This document shows positions 42,973 through 52,377 of a stretch of DNA of 64,000 bases, in pieces. This DNA comes from Ruminococcus sp. HUN007 (GTDB lineage Bacteria; Bacillota; Clostridia; Oscillospirales; Ruminococcaceae). Positions within the stretch are counted from its first letter, which is position 1; the number at the start of each line of letters is the position of its first letter. The translations under genes and the position numbers were made by a program. The notes under the pieces are model-generated. The model was not told where the DNA came from. It saw only the letters and a program-made list of their open reading frames with translations, and searched no databases. Location of the stretch: assembly GCF_000712055.1 (NCBI RefSeq), contig NZ_JOOA01000002.1, positions 2,170,001-2,234,000 of the forward strand, written 5' to 3'.

Positions 42973-44976
42973 ATGAAGAAAAAATACAAAAGGATATACG
43001 TTGCGGTATTTCTTGCTATGTGTACCGTTCCGATGCTCTTCTATCCGTTCTCGAAGTCCGGAGCTGCGCTTGAAAAACGCGAGCCGGTGAAGACACCTTC
43101 ACTTACTGCAGACGGAATGGTCAACACTGATTTTTCCGAAGAATGTGAAGATTTTCTTGCAGACCGTCTTCCTTTCCGTTCGGCTGTTCTTACGGCTGCA
43201 AATGCTGTAAAGAGCGGCGTGTTCAAAAGCGATGCCGCCAATGTTATAACAGGAAGGGACGGCTGGATATTCTGTGAAGCTTCAGTGGCTGATTACATGA
43301 ACACCAATGCTCTTTCAGATGAGCGTCTGCGTTCGATAACCGTTTCGCTTTCTCTTCTCGAAGAGAATGTCACTGAAAAAGGCGGTAAGTTCCTGTTCGT
43401 TCCTATGCCGAACAAGGCATCTGTTTACAGCGAGTTTATGCCGGCAAGATACAGAAAGGCAGATACGAACAATCTTGCAAGACTGCAGAAGATGCTTTTC
43501 ACGAACAACGTCAGCTACATTGATATGCTCAGCGTTATGAGCGAGAAGAAATCATTCGGGCTTTACCATAAGCGTGACACCCACTGGAATTACTACGGTG
43601 CTCTGCTCGGATACTACGGAATAACCGATGCAATGGGCAAGAAACACAAGGTGTATGACAATACTGACTATATTCCGAAAAAGGTTTGGCGCGGTGATAT
43701 TGACAAGATGCTTTACCCGTTCATCGGAACAAGAGATTATCAGTTTGATCTGAATATAAGCTTTGAGCCGTTTGAGTTCGTTATCCCTTCGGGAGTTACG
43801 GACATAGCCTCACAGCTTGAAAATTTCATGAGCGATAAGGAGGAAAACGACAAGAGGATCGCTACAAGGAAGATATCCAGTCTTGGAAACGGAAGCCTGT
43901 ACATGGTACGTGACTCATTCGGAAGAGCTCTTCTGCCGTTCTTTATCGATAATTATGACCAGACGATGTTTGTCCGTGCCGACTATCCTGACATGTCAAA
44001 CGTCACGGAAGGTACAGATATGATCTACGAAATAGTAGAACGAAACATAAACGATCTGTTCCGCACGGCTCCGCTTATGCCGGCACCGGTAAGAACGGAT
44101 ATCGGTGAGATCGCTGAAAGCGGTGCATCGGTCGGATTCAGCTTCAGCGAGGAGTCCTACGGTACAAGGATATACGGCGAAATGAGCCGCGAAATGCTCT
44201 CGCCGGACGGCAAAGTATATGTACGGCTTTCAAATGCTGATACGTCCGTTATCTACGAAGCATTCCCGGTTTATGAGGAAAAGCTTCTGGGCGGAACGAA
44301 TAAATTCGGATTCTCGCTGATCGCTGACGCATCAGTTCTGACAGAAGGCGAGTACAGCCTTGAAGTTATTTCAGCCGGAAGATCATATACCGGTATCGCA
44401 GACAGACCGCTTTATTTCTCTGAAGCTGCTGTAAATGAGGCGAAGAGTGCAAAGACCGCTTCATCATCTGACAGCAAAACGGAGAGCGATACGGATGAAA
44501 AGGTACCGGAAGAAAATGAGAAGATCGTTTCAGAGGCAAAGTTCATCGAAGGAACGATAGCCGACAGAGCGAAGGTCATCTACAACGGAACAGAGATCAC
44601 GGTCGGTGCCAATATAAACGACCTCCTTGAAGGCTTAGGCCCGCAGGCGGCTCCGTCATCGAGTGCGGAAAGCTGTCTTACGGGAAAACCAATCCTCGAA
44701 TACTACTACGCCGGAATGACGATCCAGGCAGATGAGGACGGAACGATCGCATCCATTGAGATAAGCGAAAGCCTTTATCCGGGAACGGAAGCCGGAACCG
44801 CCGGCGGACTTCACTGCGGAAGCAGCAGGGAAGACGCATTTGCCGCCTTCGGCGAGCCTGCATCACCGGATTCCGGAAGCATCATTTATGAAGAGGATGG
44901 TGCTGAAGTCAAAGTACAGGTCATCTTTAAAGAAGATACTGTAAGTGTGATACTTATAACCGGTCCGGGGGCGTAA
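42973..44976 (+). CDS. AlgJ/AlgX-like (DHHW) acetylation protein with C-terminal extension
   Basis: 667 residues. N-terminal membrane anchor (about residues 6-25). The SGNH-like catalytic domain has GRDGWIFC, the FGLYHKRDTHWNYYGALLGYYG motif (Asp/His) and MVRDSFGRAL (Ser). It accepts acetyl groups from MBOAT and esterifies the polymer. The last 250 residues, after an Ala/Ser/Glu linker, form an added domain (VIYNGTEITVGANINDLL...LHCGSSREDAFAAFG) that I cannot assign. It ends the transglutaminase-MBOAT operon. Confidence 0.85.
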   Translation: MKKKYKRIYVAVFLAMCTVPMLFYPFSKSGAALEKREPVKTPSLTADGMVNTDFSEECEDFLADRLPFRSAVLTAANAVKSGVFKSDAANVITGRDGWIFCEASVADYMNTNALSDERLRSITVSLSLLEENVTEKGGKFLFVPMPNKASVYSEFMPARYRKADTNNLARLQKMLFTNNVSYIDMLSVMSEKKSFGLYHKRDTHWNYYGALLGYYGITDAMGKKHKVYDNTDYIPKKVWRGDIDKMLYPFIGTRDYQFDLNISFEPFEFVIPSGVTDIASQLENFMSDKEENDKRIATRKISSLGNGSLYMVRDSFGRALLPFFIDNYDQTMFVRADYPDMSNVTEGTDMIYEIVERNINDLFRTAPLMPAPVRTDIGEIAESGASVGFSFSEESYGTRIYGEMSREMLSPDGKVYVRLSNADTSVIYEAFPVYEEKLLGGTNKFGFSLIADASVLTEGEYSLEVISAGRSYTGIADRPLYFSEAAVNEAKSAKTASSSDSKTESDTDEKVPEENEKIVSEAKFIEGTIADRAKVIYNGTEITVGANINDLLEGLGPQAAPSSSAESCLTGKPILEYYYAGMTIQADEDGTIASIEISESLYPGTEAGTAGGLHCGSSREDAFAAFGEPASPDSGSIIYEEDGAEVKVQVIFKEDTVSVILITGPGA

Positions 44977-45000
44977 GAATAAATACAAAAATATTAAATC

Positions 45001-45146
45001 AGCGGGAGTACCGGTAAATCAAAATCCGGTGCTCCCGTTTGTTCTGTATAAAGGTAGTCTTCACCCCTGCGGGCCGAAGACTGCTATAGAAAAAACGAGT
45101 CCCTTCAGCTCGTTTTGTAAAATCGCGCCGAAGGCGCCACATTTTC
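45001..45146. repeat. Family B composite repeat, copy 1
   Basis: Four hairpins in series: GGGAGTACCGG...CCGGTGCTCCC, AGTCTTC...GAAGACT, CGAGTCCCTTCAGCTCG and GCGCCGAAGGCGC. The first probably terminates the upstream acetylation operon. Confidence 0.8.
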
Positions 45147-45288
45147 AAATCAGCTTATCTGTCGCGTATTTTGATTCATACTTCCGGTGCAGCTTATCTG
45201 TTTTATGGCACAAAAAAGGATTTACACATATATACTTCAACCGCATAACCATAAATGTTCTTATCTCCCATAACATTAAAATACACTA

Positions 45289-45317
45289 TTGACAAAATAA
45301 GATAATTATGATAAGAT
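45289..45317 (+). promoter_or_regulatory. Promoter of Rpn-like remnant
   Basis: TTGACA (45289-45294), a 17-bp spacer and TAAGAT (45312-45317). Confidence 0.6.
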
Positions 45318-45369
45318 ATTGGTGTTGCATTAAATGCAAAAATATTTTATAATTTAAGAGAGGACAATT

Positions 45370-45911
45370 ATGAAGAAAAACACTAACAGTAACATGCCGG
45401 AGGAGAACGGCATTTACGCAGGAACTTCAGATAGAATTATCATAACGGAAGAAATGAAAACCTGCTGAATTCATGCAGACCGCTTAAGGATTATGCGATG
45501 TTTGTGGAGCAGGTAAGAAGATACGGAGCGATATATGACGCAGATGCAGAAATTGAAAGTGAAAAACTAGCAGATGCGATAAATAATGCAATAGAATCGT
45601 TGCCGGAAGATTCAGAAATAAAAGCAATACTGGAATCCAGACGTGCGGAGGTGGTCAAGTTGTGTATCGAAGAATATACCAAAGAACATTCAGATTATGT
45701 GCGTAAAATCGAAGATGACAGGAAAAACGAAAAAATCAGTCAGCTTGAAAAAGAAAGTGAACGCAAGGACAAAATCATTGCGGAAAAGGACAAACAGTTT
45801 GAAACAGCTGTAAATGGTTTTGTCAGACTTGCTAAAGACGGAAAGTTATCAGTTCCCGAAGCTGCAAAATATGCAGGTATGAGTACTGAAGAATTTGAAA
45901 AACTGATGTAA
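45370..45911 (+). pseudogene. Rpn-like (PD-(D/E)XK) transposase remnant
   Basis: ATG 45370 (AGAGGACA site) opens a 32-codon frame (MKKNTNSNMPEENGIYAG...) that stops at 45466-45468. A frameshift joins it to the frame reading NLLNSCRPLKDYAMFVEQVRRYG and on to 45911. The second part is the usual C-terminal helical and coiled-coil half of Rpn-family proteins (KISQLEKESERKDKIIAEKDK). The nuclease core is missing. It is bracketed by family B repeats. Confidence 0.7.
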
Positions 45912-45918
45912 ACAAAAC

Positions 45919-46065
45919 AGCGGGAGTACCGGTAAATCAAAATCCGGTGCTCCCGTTTGTTCTGTATAATGGTAGTCTTCACCCCTGCGGGCCGAAGACT
46001 GCTATAGAAAAAACGAGTCCCTTCAGCTCGTTTTGTAAAATTGCGCCGAAGGCGCCACATTTTCA
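45919..46065. repeat. Family B composite repeat, copy 2
   Basis: Same four hairpins and orientation as at 45001, 7 bp after the Rpn-like remnant. Confidence 0.8.
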
Positions 46066-46204
46066 TTCGGATGGCCGATGCACAGCATAGTGCACAAAAC
46101 AGAAATGCGTCTTTTATTTATGTATACAAAGTTTCGAATCGAGTGACAGATTTTGCTCTGAAATCGTCATTACTATATAGAGGTCAATCAAAGGAGTACT
46201 CATA

Positions 46205-46642
46205 ATGATTGAATTAATAGTTCAGAGATATCGAAAAGAACTGACAAGGTATGTTCTTTTGCATATGCACCGCGGAAAAGCAGATGCAGAAGACATTGTG
46301 CAGGAGGTGTTTTTTGCCCTTTATAAAAAGCAAAATATAAGTGTTGATGAAAATATCAGAGCGTGGCTGTATGAAACAGCGCGATATAAAATAATGGAGT
46401 ATAACCGGAACAATCCTCAGTTCGATGAAGTAACTGATGAAATATCTGCACCGGATGATGGTTTTCCGGATAATATCAGCGGAAGTATTTTTGAGGGCGT
46501 TTCGGATGAAGAATATGCTCTTCTTAAAAGTTATTTTATGGGCGAAGAGAAGAATGAACTCGCAGCTCGTAATGGTATGACGGTCAACGCTTTATACTGT
46601 AAAGTTATGAGAATAAAAAAGAAAATCGAGGATCCGAGATAA
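46205..46642 (+). CDS. Small ECF-type sigma factor
   Basis: 145 residues. Region 2 contains ADAEDIVQEVFFALYKK and AWLYETARYKIMEYNR. Region 4 is short (MTVNALYCKVMRIKKKI). AAAGGAGTACTCATA precedes ATG 46205. It is followed by a 27-codon frame and a DUF4367-like membrane protein, the usual sigma/anti-sigma layout. It is not closely similar to the two other ECF factors in the window. Confidence 0.85.
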   Translation: MIELIVQRYRKELTRYVLLHMHRGKADAEDIVQEVFFALYKKQNISVDENIRAWLYETARYKIMEYNRNNPQFDEVTDEISAPDDGFPDNISGSIFEGVSDEEYALLKSYFMGEEKNELAARNGMTVNALYCKVMRIKKKIEDPR

Positions 46643-46725
46643 TGAGAAAGGATAATAATGATGATGAATATTTTAGAAGGGTGCTCTGTAAAAAAAATGG
46701 TAACTTCAAACAGCGCAGTATATAG
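46642..46725 (+). CDS. Possible 27-residue peptide between sigma and anti-sigma genes
   Basis: ATG 46642 overlaps the sigma stop by one base; the frame (MRKDNNDDEYFRRVL...) ends at 46725. It could be a coupling peptide or the decayed start of an anti-sigma gene. There is no independent support. Confidence 0.3.
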   Translation: MRKDNNDDEYFRRVLCKKNGNFKQRSI

Positions 46726-46751
46726 ATCCTGTAAGGAAGGTGGTTCTGATC

Positions 46752-47546
46752 ATGACTGACAGAGAACTTCTTATTAAAATTCTGAGTGATACAGAAACAG
46801 AAAAAAAGGCAATTGAAGGGTTGAGAGCAGAGGTAGACGCTGAACTTTCAAAGGAAAATCCTGATTATGATAAGATAGCGGATCTGACCAAACTGTTTTG
46901 TGAAGTTACAGGTGCAGAAGAATATGTGCGCAACACTTCAGATGAAAAAATACTTAAAGCCATCGCAAATCTTAAAAAGACTAAACCTAAAAGAAATATT
47001 TTCAGAAAAATCGTCACAACAGCTGCCTGTACAGCTATCTTACTGCTTTCAGCAAATGTTGTGTCTGTAAAGGCATTAAATAAAAACTTATTTGAAGTCA
47101 TTGTTAATTATACAAACCAGGGCTTTTCAGTCAGTTATAATGATGCAGTAGATGACGATGATAAATATGGAATAAAAAAAGAATGTGCTGAGCACGGCAT
47201 TTCCGCTGAAGTACCTGCGTATATTCCAGAAGGATTTGAACTTGTTAATCAAGAGTATGCTTCATTGTACTATGTAAAAAAAGTTGATTTTGTATTTCAC
47301 AATGGCGATAAGAGCCTTGCACTTGATTATATGTTGTTCAATAATAAAGAAGATTTTTCTAAAGTCGTTTATCCAAGTGATCATTATAATATCTCGGAGA
47401 TCAGTTTAAACGGTGTTACTGCAAAGGTATCTAAAGAAGACGGACAATATACTTTGGTGTACGGAAAAGGAAATTTATTAACGACTGTATATGTAGCGAA
47501 TGTACCTTACGATGAATGTGATAAAATTGTATTTTCAATGAAGTAA
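46752..47546 (+). CDS. Putative anti-sigma membrane protein with DUF4367-like domain
   Basis: 264 residues from ATG 46752 (AAGGAAGGTGG site). The N-terminal 80 residues are cytoplasmic and helical. One membrane helix (IVTTAACTAILLLSANVVSV, about 86-105) leads to an extracellular domain (VPAYIPEGFELVNQEY...) typical of DUF4367 anti-sigma-type proteins. It probably binds the sigma factor encoded upstream and senses an envelope signal. Confidence 0.75.
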   Translation: MTDRELLIKILSDTETEKKAIEGLRAEVDAELSKENPDYDKIADLTKLFCEVTGAEEYVRNTSDEKILKAIANLKKTKPKRNIFRKIVTTAACTAILLLSANVVSVKALNKNLFEVIVNYTNQGFSVSYNDAVDDDDKYGIKKECAEHGISAEVPAYIPEGFELVNQEYASLYYVKKVDFVFHNGDKSLALDYMLFNNKEDFSKVVYPSDHYNISEISLNGVTAKVSKEDGQYTLVYGKGNLLTTVYVANVPYDECDKIVFSMK

Positions 47547-47564
47547 AAGGAGCATTCCTTTTTT

Positions 47565-47988
47565 ATGAAAAAAGGGATAATTGGATTATGTATAATCTCT
47601 ATGCTGTTTAACAGCAAATGCTGTAAATTATGATAATTATTATTATGGAACGGTTTCATCAACTAATACGGAAGATTCATATACTTTTAATGTTCCGACA
47701 GCGGGACTCGATGTACGAGTATCTCTTGCTTTTCATAAGTACAACTCAATTAATAGCACTTCGCATACTCCGTCAAGTACAGTAATAGAACATGCGTTAC
47801 AGGATCTTGATTTGTGGGTAGTTGCTCCTGATAATACAGTTGTTTGGAAATCGCAGACGTGGTATAATAATGTTGAGAACATTGAGTTTACAGCAACTCA
47901 AACTGGAGATTATACAATTTATGTAAAAAAGATACCGAATAGCTATACTGGTTCAGTACAGTATGGCGTTGCATGGATGGAGGCGTAA
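47565..47988 (+). pseudogene. Secreted subtilisin-like peptidase remnant
   Basis: ATG 47565 has an AAAGGAG site and opens a signal-peptide-like frame (MKKGIIGLCIISMLFN) that stops after 22 codons. The next frame reads NAVNYDNYYYGTVSSTNTEDSYTF and continues about 120 residues to 47988. It includes LDLWVVAPDNTVVWKSQTWYNNVENIEF, like the C-terminal domain of S8 peptidases. The catalytic region is absent, so a deletion and a frameshift have left the two ends. Confidence 0.6.
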
Positions 47989-47992
47989 TAAT

Positions 47993-48772
47993 ATGAAAAA
48001 GAAAATGTTTACTTTAGGTTTGTGTTTATCAGTGTTATTTAATGCGACAGCTGCGGTTTGCTCAGCCGCACCTAATGAGGTACTGGATAAGGACGGTATT
48101 GCATATGTAATGAGCGGATTTAAAGGTTATTATCTCGAAGACGGCGTCTATTATCTTAAACAGACTACCGATGAATTAGGCAATCCGATAAAGGGAGCAG
48201 ATGAATACAGAGCTACGGTTGAAATCCCGCCGGGAGAGTATTATGCAAGCTTAAAGCTTCAGGCGCTGAGTGCAACTTATCCGGAAGGAAAGTTTGCGGT
48301 GCGTTTCAGAGCGGATGACGGATCAAAGATGCTCAGTGAACCGGAAAGCGAAGCAACGCTTAAAGAACTGGACAGATTACGTAATGCAGGCGTAGATGCA
48401 GACATAATACAGGAAACACCTGAAACGGCTTATTCGACCTATATTTTTGCGGTACTTACAGCAGATCAGATAAACAACTTTCCTGTTTCAGAAGAATTCG
48501 GCTACAGACTTGCACTTTCAGAGAAACCTGAAGGATCATATGACAGCTCAAAGTTACATGCAGAAGATGACAGTCAGAAAAAAGGGGATGTCAACGGAGA
48601 CAAAGTGATAGACGTCGGAGACCTGTCGTATCTGTCACTTTATCTTTTAGGAGACAAGCCTTTACCTGAAGAATGGTTGAAAGCTGCAGATGTTGACGGC
48701 GACGGTGATGTAACTATCGCAGACCTTGCAAGACTTCAGCAGTATCTTTCAAAGAAGATAACATCATTCTGA
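47993..48772 (+). CDS. Secreted dockerin protein
   Basis: 259 residues from ATG 47993 (GGAGG 9 bp upstream). Signal peptide about residues 1-26 (cleavage near CSAAPNE). A middle domain of about 160 residues is unrecognised. The C-terminal type I dockerin has two repeats (DVNGDKVIDVGDLSYLSLYL and DVDGDGDVTIADLARLQQYL, about residues 198-255). It is probably carried on a cellulosome or cohesin-bearing surface protein. It may share a transcript with the peptidase remnant upstream. Confidence 0.88.
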   Translation: MKKKMFTLGLCLSVLFNATAAVCSAAPNEVLDKDGIAYVMSGFKGYYLEDGVYYLKQTTDELGNPIKGADEYRATVEIPPGEYYASLKLQALSATYPEGKFAVRFRADDGSKMLSEPESEATLKELDRLRNAGVDADIIQETPETAYSTYIFAVLTADQINNFPVSEEFGYRLALSEKPEGSYDSSKLHAEDDSQKKGDVNGDKVIDVGDLSYLSLYLLGDKPLPEEWLKAADVDGDGDVTIADLARLQQYLSKKITSF

Positions 48773-48787
48773 TATTCAGCAATTTTC

Positions 48788-48966
48788 ATCCTTAAGGATT
48801 ACTCTGAATAAATAAAAACAGCGGGAGTACCGGTGAATCAAAATCCGGTGCTCCCGTTTGCTCTGTATAAATGGTGGTCTTCACCCCTTCGGGCCGAAGA
48901 CTGCTATGGAAAAACCGAGTCCCTTCAGCTCGGTTTGTAGAATTGCGCCGAAGGCGCCACATTTTC
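48788..48966. repeat. Family B composite repeat, copy 3, with ATCCTTAAGGAT lead
   Basis: The ATCCTTAAGGATTACTCTGA lead is followed by the four family B hairpins. The same lead precedes the copy at 59640. Confidence 0.8.
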
Positions 48967-49255
48967 CAGAATAACTGCCGTGGATATACTTTATCAGAAT
49001 ATCCGCGGTATTTTTTTAATTTATGCTGTTGTACAGACTGTACTGATTATTGGACTGAAAATATACGATTGCTACAAATCTGAAAAAAGAGGAGAGATAT
49101 TTAAAGGTTTCGAGTGTATAATAAATAGAAAGCATGAAAAGAAGAAATGATATGACGGAAAAAGAAGTTTCAGGTGTTACCTGTGACTTGTTTTTTACAC
49201 TGTATAGATAGAAAATCAAACATGCAACGTGCAATTTTTGCAGGGAGGAATCTTT

Positions 49256-50689
49256 ATGAAAAATGATCAGAGAATTATCGCAGCAGTTTTAAGCTTTGCA
49301 ATGTTAATTCAACCAGGCAGCATGGGTTTTGTTATGGCAGAAAATCAGGAAGGAACAGAGACAGTTTCAGAAGAGAAGGTAATGAATTCTTCAAAACTTT
49401 CTGCTGAGCTTCGTGAATTGGTGAATTCTGAAGCTGATAATATCAGAATCATTATTGAGGGAGCATCAATTGATGAGGATGAATTATCCGTTCGTATTGA
49501 GGAAAAAATCGGTGATGCTTATGAAAAAATCGAAGCAGAATATGTTCCGCCGTCACAGGAAATACTTGATGAACTGGAAGCAGCTAATGCCAGATCAGCC
49601 GAGGAATACCATGATTTACTTTTAAAGTATCACATGGATCTGACTGCAGGTTCCAGAGAGATCGAACGTAAGAAAACGCAGTTATCATCAGCAGCAAGAA
49701 GAGAAGCAATACAAGAATATTTAAATGACTGGCGTGAGGAGATATTCAAAACAGCAGGTATCGATGAAGAAACCGCAGATGTATCTGCAAGCAAGCTGAT
49801 TTCTTCGATATCATGTGTTGTAAATGCTGAACAGGTAAGAAAGTTATCTATGATCGACAGTATTCAGCAGATTTCTGTTCCGGATATGACAGCAGCACCT
49901 CGTCCTACTGTTTCACCGACTGAACCTGTAAACAAAGCAACTTCGGAGCCGATAATCTTTGATCCAAGCACACCAATGCCGACACATACCACTGCACCTG
50001 CTTCACCTCTGCCGACTAATCATAACGGAGCTGTATACGGAGATATAAACGACGATAAAGTAGTGGATATAAGTGATCTTACAATGTTGTCTCTTGTACT
50101 GATAGGTGATGTAGATTTAACAGATTATATGAAGTCAGTAGCTGATTTTGACGGTGATGGTGCAGTTGCCATCGCTGATCTCGCAAGACTCAGACAGTAT
50201 CTTTCAAAGAAGATAGATTCTCTTACTGACGATAAAAATGCTGAGAATGTGGTGCAGGAAAAGGAAGTAAAATACAGCGCAGCAATATCTGTCCGTGTAA
50301 CAGACAATAAACTCGACGAATACCCGCAGTACAGCATTATAGAAGACCGTGCCGGATTTGAAGCCCTGTACAATGAAAAACAGAGCCTTGAAATAGAGAA
50401 AACCGGTTTCTACAGCGGCGGTATTTTTCCGATATTAAACGAGAAATATACTGATGAATGGTTTGAAACACATAAACTGTATGTAGCCTATCCGGGAAAA
50501 GGCGGTCCGACAGATCACAGATATAAGGTGGAAAGTGTAACAAATAAAGCAGTAACGATCTACCGGGATCTTCTTGGAGAAAGTCAGTCCAGAACCGAAA
50601 ATAGTGCAGACTGGATCATATTTATCGAAGTTAGCAAAGATGCTGATGTAACAGATGCTACAGAGATAAAGTTCAATACAGTTTTCTAA
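49256..50689 (+). CDS. Secreted protein with internal dockerin and PrcB-like C-terminus
   Basis: 477 residues from ATG 49256 (GGGAGG site). Signal peptide about 1-30. The helical N-terminal region (about 40-210) resembles a peptidase propeptide with a charged coiled coil. A Pro/Thr linker (210-260) leads to a type I dockerin (DINDDKVVDISDLTMLSLVL and DFDGDGAVAIADLARLRQYL, about 263-325), followed by a further domain with LYVAYPGKGGPTDHRYKVESV, like PrcB-type protease-associated domains. A dockerin inside the chain is less common than a terminal one. Confidence 0.8.
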   Translation: MKNDQRIIAAVLSFAMLIQPGSMGFVMAENQEGTETVSEEKVMNSSKLSAELRELVNSEADNIRIIIEGASIDEDELSVRIEEKIGDAYEKIEAEYVPPSQEILDELEAANARSAEEYHDLLLKYHMDLTAGSREIERKKTQLSSAARREAIQEYLNDWREEIFKTAGIDEETADVSASKLISSISCVVNAEQVRKLSMIDSIQQISVPDMTAAPRPTVSPTEPVNKATSEPIIFDPSTPMPTHTTAPASPLPTNHNGAVYGDINDDKVVDISDLTMLSLVLIGDVDLTDYMKSVADFDGDGAVAIADLARLRQYLSKKIDSLTDDKNAENVVQEKEVKYSAAISVRVTDNKLDEYPQYSIIEDRAGFEALYNEKQSLEIEKTGFYSGGIFPILNEKYTDEWFETHKLYVAYPGKGGPTDHRYKVESVTNKAVTIYRDLLGESQSRTENSADWIIFIEVSKDADVTDATEIKFNTVF

Positions 50690-50729
50690 AAGATTATAAC
50701 GAAATTACCATATCAATTACTCTGAAAAG

Positions 50730-50789
50730 GTGCCGGACATTCTGCGGAATGTCCGGCATTTAATTTGTCTGCAACAGGCAGACCACAAT
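50730..50789. repeat. Family E palindromic repeat, copy 1
   Basis: TGCCGGACATTC-TGCG-GAATGTCCGGCA (also a terminator for the 49256 gene), then GTCTGCAACAGGCAGAC. It is mirrored by a similar block at 52321 on the other side of abiE. Confidence 0.7.
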
Positions 50790-50823
50790 TTATGAAAAAG
50801 AGAAGGTAACAGCGTTTAGTAAC

Positions 50824-51651
50824 TTAATTAAAAATCAGAATTTCATTTATGGTATTTACTATATCTTCGAAACTTATATTTTCGGAATATGAAAATTCTT
50901 TTCGATATTTATCCCACATAACTTTAAGTTCTCTGCTTTCTGAAATATTCAAAATGATGCCGTCGATATCTGATATCTGTTCGGTAGTTCCTCTGTGTTC
51001 TGCAGTTGCATTAAGAGCATCTCTGAAAGTTTCTTTATCATATGTTTTTGTAGTTGCCAGAATATATGCATCATAAAAATCTCTTGGTCTTGTATTGAAC
51101 ACGGATCTTCGGAGTATAGTTTCTATTTTTTCAGCCATTATTGTTTCCACGTTATATGCCCATAAACTATATGTTTCATCACCGAATATTTCACTGAAAT
51201 CATATTTTACCGCATGTGGCGTAATAACATCTCCGGTTGTAACATCAATTGACATAGGAACCAGTATGGTATCATATCTGGCGTTCAGACTGACACGGTA
51301 TCCGCCATAAATGTCATCATCACGAATAGGATTTATACTGTTTATTTCAAAAATAATTTCATCGTCAGTATTAACTGAACATATTTCAGTAAGAGCAACT
51401 CTGATCTTTTCAGGTTCAAGCGGAAGACCTTTTAATGTAGTATCAAGATCCATAGTTGCCCTGTTATCGAGTCCTACTAAAGCTGCTACCAGCATACCAC
51501 CTTTAATAACAAATTTATCTTTGTATGAGGAATTTGATAATCTGAATAACAGCTTTTCAAACATATAATTCTGAAGTATGACCTGTGCAGGGATTCTTTT
51601 TTCTTTAGCAATATTACGTATTCTGGCTTTTAAACTCATTGCCTTGTTCAT
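50824..51651 (-). CDS. abiEii: AbiEii/AbiGii-type nucleotidyltransferase toxin
   Basis: 275 residues. The nucleotidyltransferase core has FVIKGGMLVAAL, then RATMDLDTTLKGLP, giving the GG...DxD metal-binding pattern. VYNVETIMAEKIETIL-like and RPRDFYDAYIL segments follow, as in AbiEii. Such toxins add nucleotides to tRNA acceptor ends. The start overlaps the antitoxin stop by 4 bp. With the antitoxin it forms a type IV toxin-antitoxin with an abortive-infection role in known cases. Confidence 0.88.
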   Translation of the reverse strand: MNKAMSLKARIRNIAKEKRIPAQVILQNYMFEKLLFRLSNSSYKDKFVIKGGMLVAALVGLDNRATMDLDTTLKGLPLEPEKIRVALTEICSVNTDDEIIFEINSINPIRDDDIYGGYRVSLNARYDTILVPMSIDVTTGDVITPHAVKYDFSEIFGDETYSLWAYNVETIMAEKIETILRRSVFNTRPRDFYDAYILATTKTYDKETFRDALNATAEHRGTTEQISDIDGIILNISESRELKVMWDKYRKEFSYSENISFEDIVNTINEILIFN

Positions 51652-52241
51652 AAAAGTACCTCTAAATAATTATTAATAATTTTCTGTATCCGGAGTTCTT
51701 TTGCATATAAATATAATTTATTAAAATCTTTATCTTTCCTTTTAACATACATTTTCATAGCAGCGTGGAAAGTTTCTGTACCTACTTTGTTTCTGCTGCG
51801 AACTATATCACAAATGGTTCTTTCAAGGTCATAGCCGATTACCTGGTTCCCCATCGGAGTAGTGAGTTCTGTTTTCCCCATGTCAAAAAGTTCAGGTTTG
51901 ACAAAATAAATTTTACAAACATCACGTAAAGCTTGTGACGGCACTTTTCCGGAAGGATAGGTTATAGTGTGCTCAAACGGAGTGCGATCCGAAATCCCGT
52001 GGAGAAAAAGAGCTGTTTCGTGCGAGAATATAATATTTTTTGATCTCATGGAAACAGAAAGCATTTCGTCCTGTATTTCATTTGCAAGGATATACTGGCC
52101 ATGTGCTATATGTACGATTATTCCGTTTTTACAAAGATTTAAAAGCATCATTCTTGAAATTCCGCTTTCTGATGCATTATTAGTACTGATTATACCACCG
52201 TTGTTATCTGAAATCATTTTTAATTTAACTTCATTCTCCAT
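51648..52241 (-). CDS. abiEi: AbiEi-type antitoxin
   Basis: 197 residues from ATG 52241 (GAAGGAGATGATTAC); the longer frame to 52514 runs through promoter sequence. The N-terminal winged helix (about residues 10-55, ISRMMLLNLCKNGIIVHIAHGQYIL) binds DNA. The C-terminal domain has SHETALFLHGISDRTPFEHTITYP and YDLERTICDIVRSRNK, typical of AbiEi. It represses its own operon and neutralises AbiEii. A perfect inverted repeat lies over its promoter. Confidence 0.88.
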   Translation of the reverse strand: MENEVKLKMISDNNGGIISTNNASESGISRMMLLNLCKNGIIVHIAHGQYILANEIQDEMLSVSMRSKNIIFSHETALFLHGISDRTPFEHTITYPSGKVPSQALRDVCKIYFVKPELFDMGKTELTTPMGNQVIGYDLERTICDIVRSRNKVGTETFHAAMKMYVKRKDKDFNKLYLYAKELRIQKIINNYLEVLL

Positions 52242-52265
52242 GTAATCATCTCCTTCAGATACTTT

Positions 52266-52303
52266 GATATAAATATTGTATCTTATATTTATATCATTGT
52301 CAA
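52266..52303 (-). promoter_or_regulatory. abiE promoter and operator
   Basis: On the minus strand: TTGACA (52298-52303), a 17-bp spacer and TACAAT (52275-52280). A perfect inverted repeat GATATAAATAT / ATATTTATATC (52266-52276 and 52285-52295, 8-bp gap) covers the -10. This is the likely AbiEi binding site. Confidence 0.8.
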
Positions 52304-52320
52304 GATGCTGCGAAAAAAAT

Positions 52321-52377
52321 GTGCCGGTAATCCTGCGATTACCGGCATTATTTATAGTCTGCCGTAGGCAGACCACC
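52321..52377. repeat. Family E palindromic repeat, copy 2
   Basis: TGCCGGTAATC-CTGC-GATTACCGGCA then GTCTGCCGTAGGCAGAC, in the same orientation as the copy at 50730. Confidence 0.7.

Noticed and set aside
45740-46066. Minus-strand frames with RRNFTKRAEGTRFF recurring near family B repeats
   Set aside because: The recurrence comes from the DNA repeat itself. The frames have no start sites or conserved extension.
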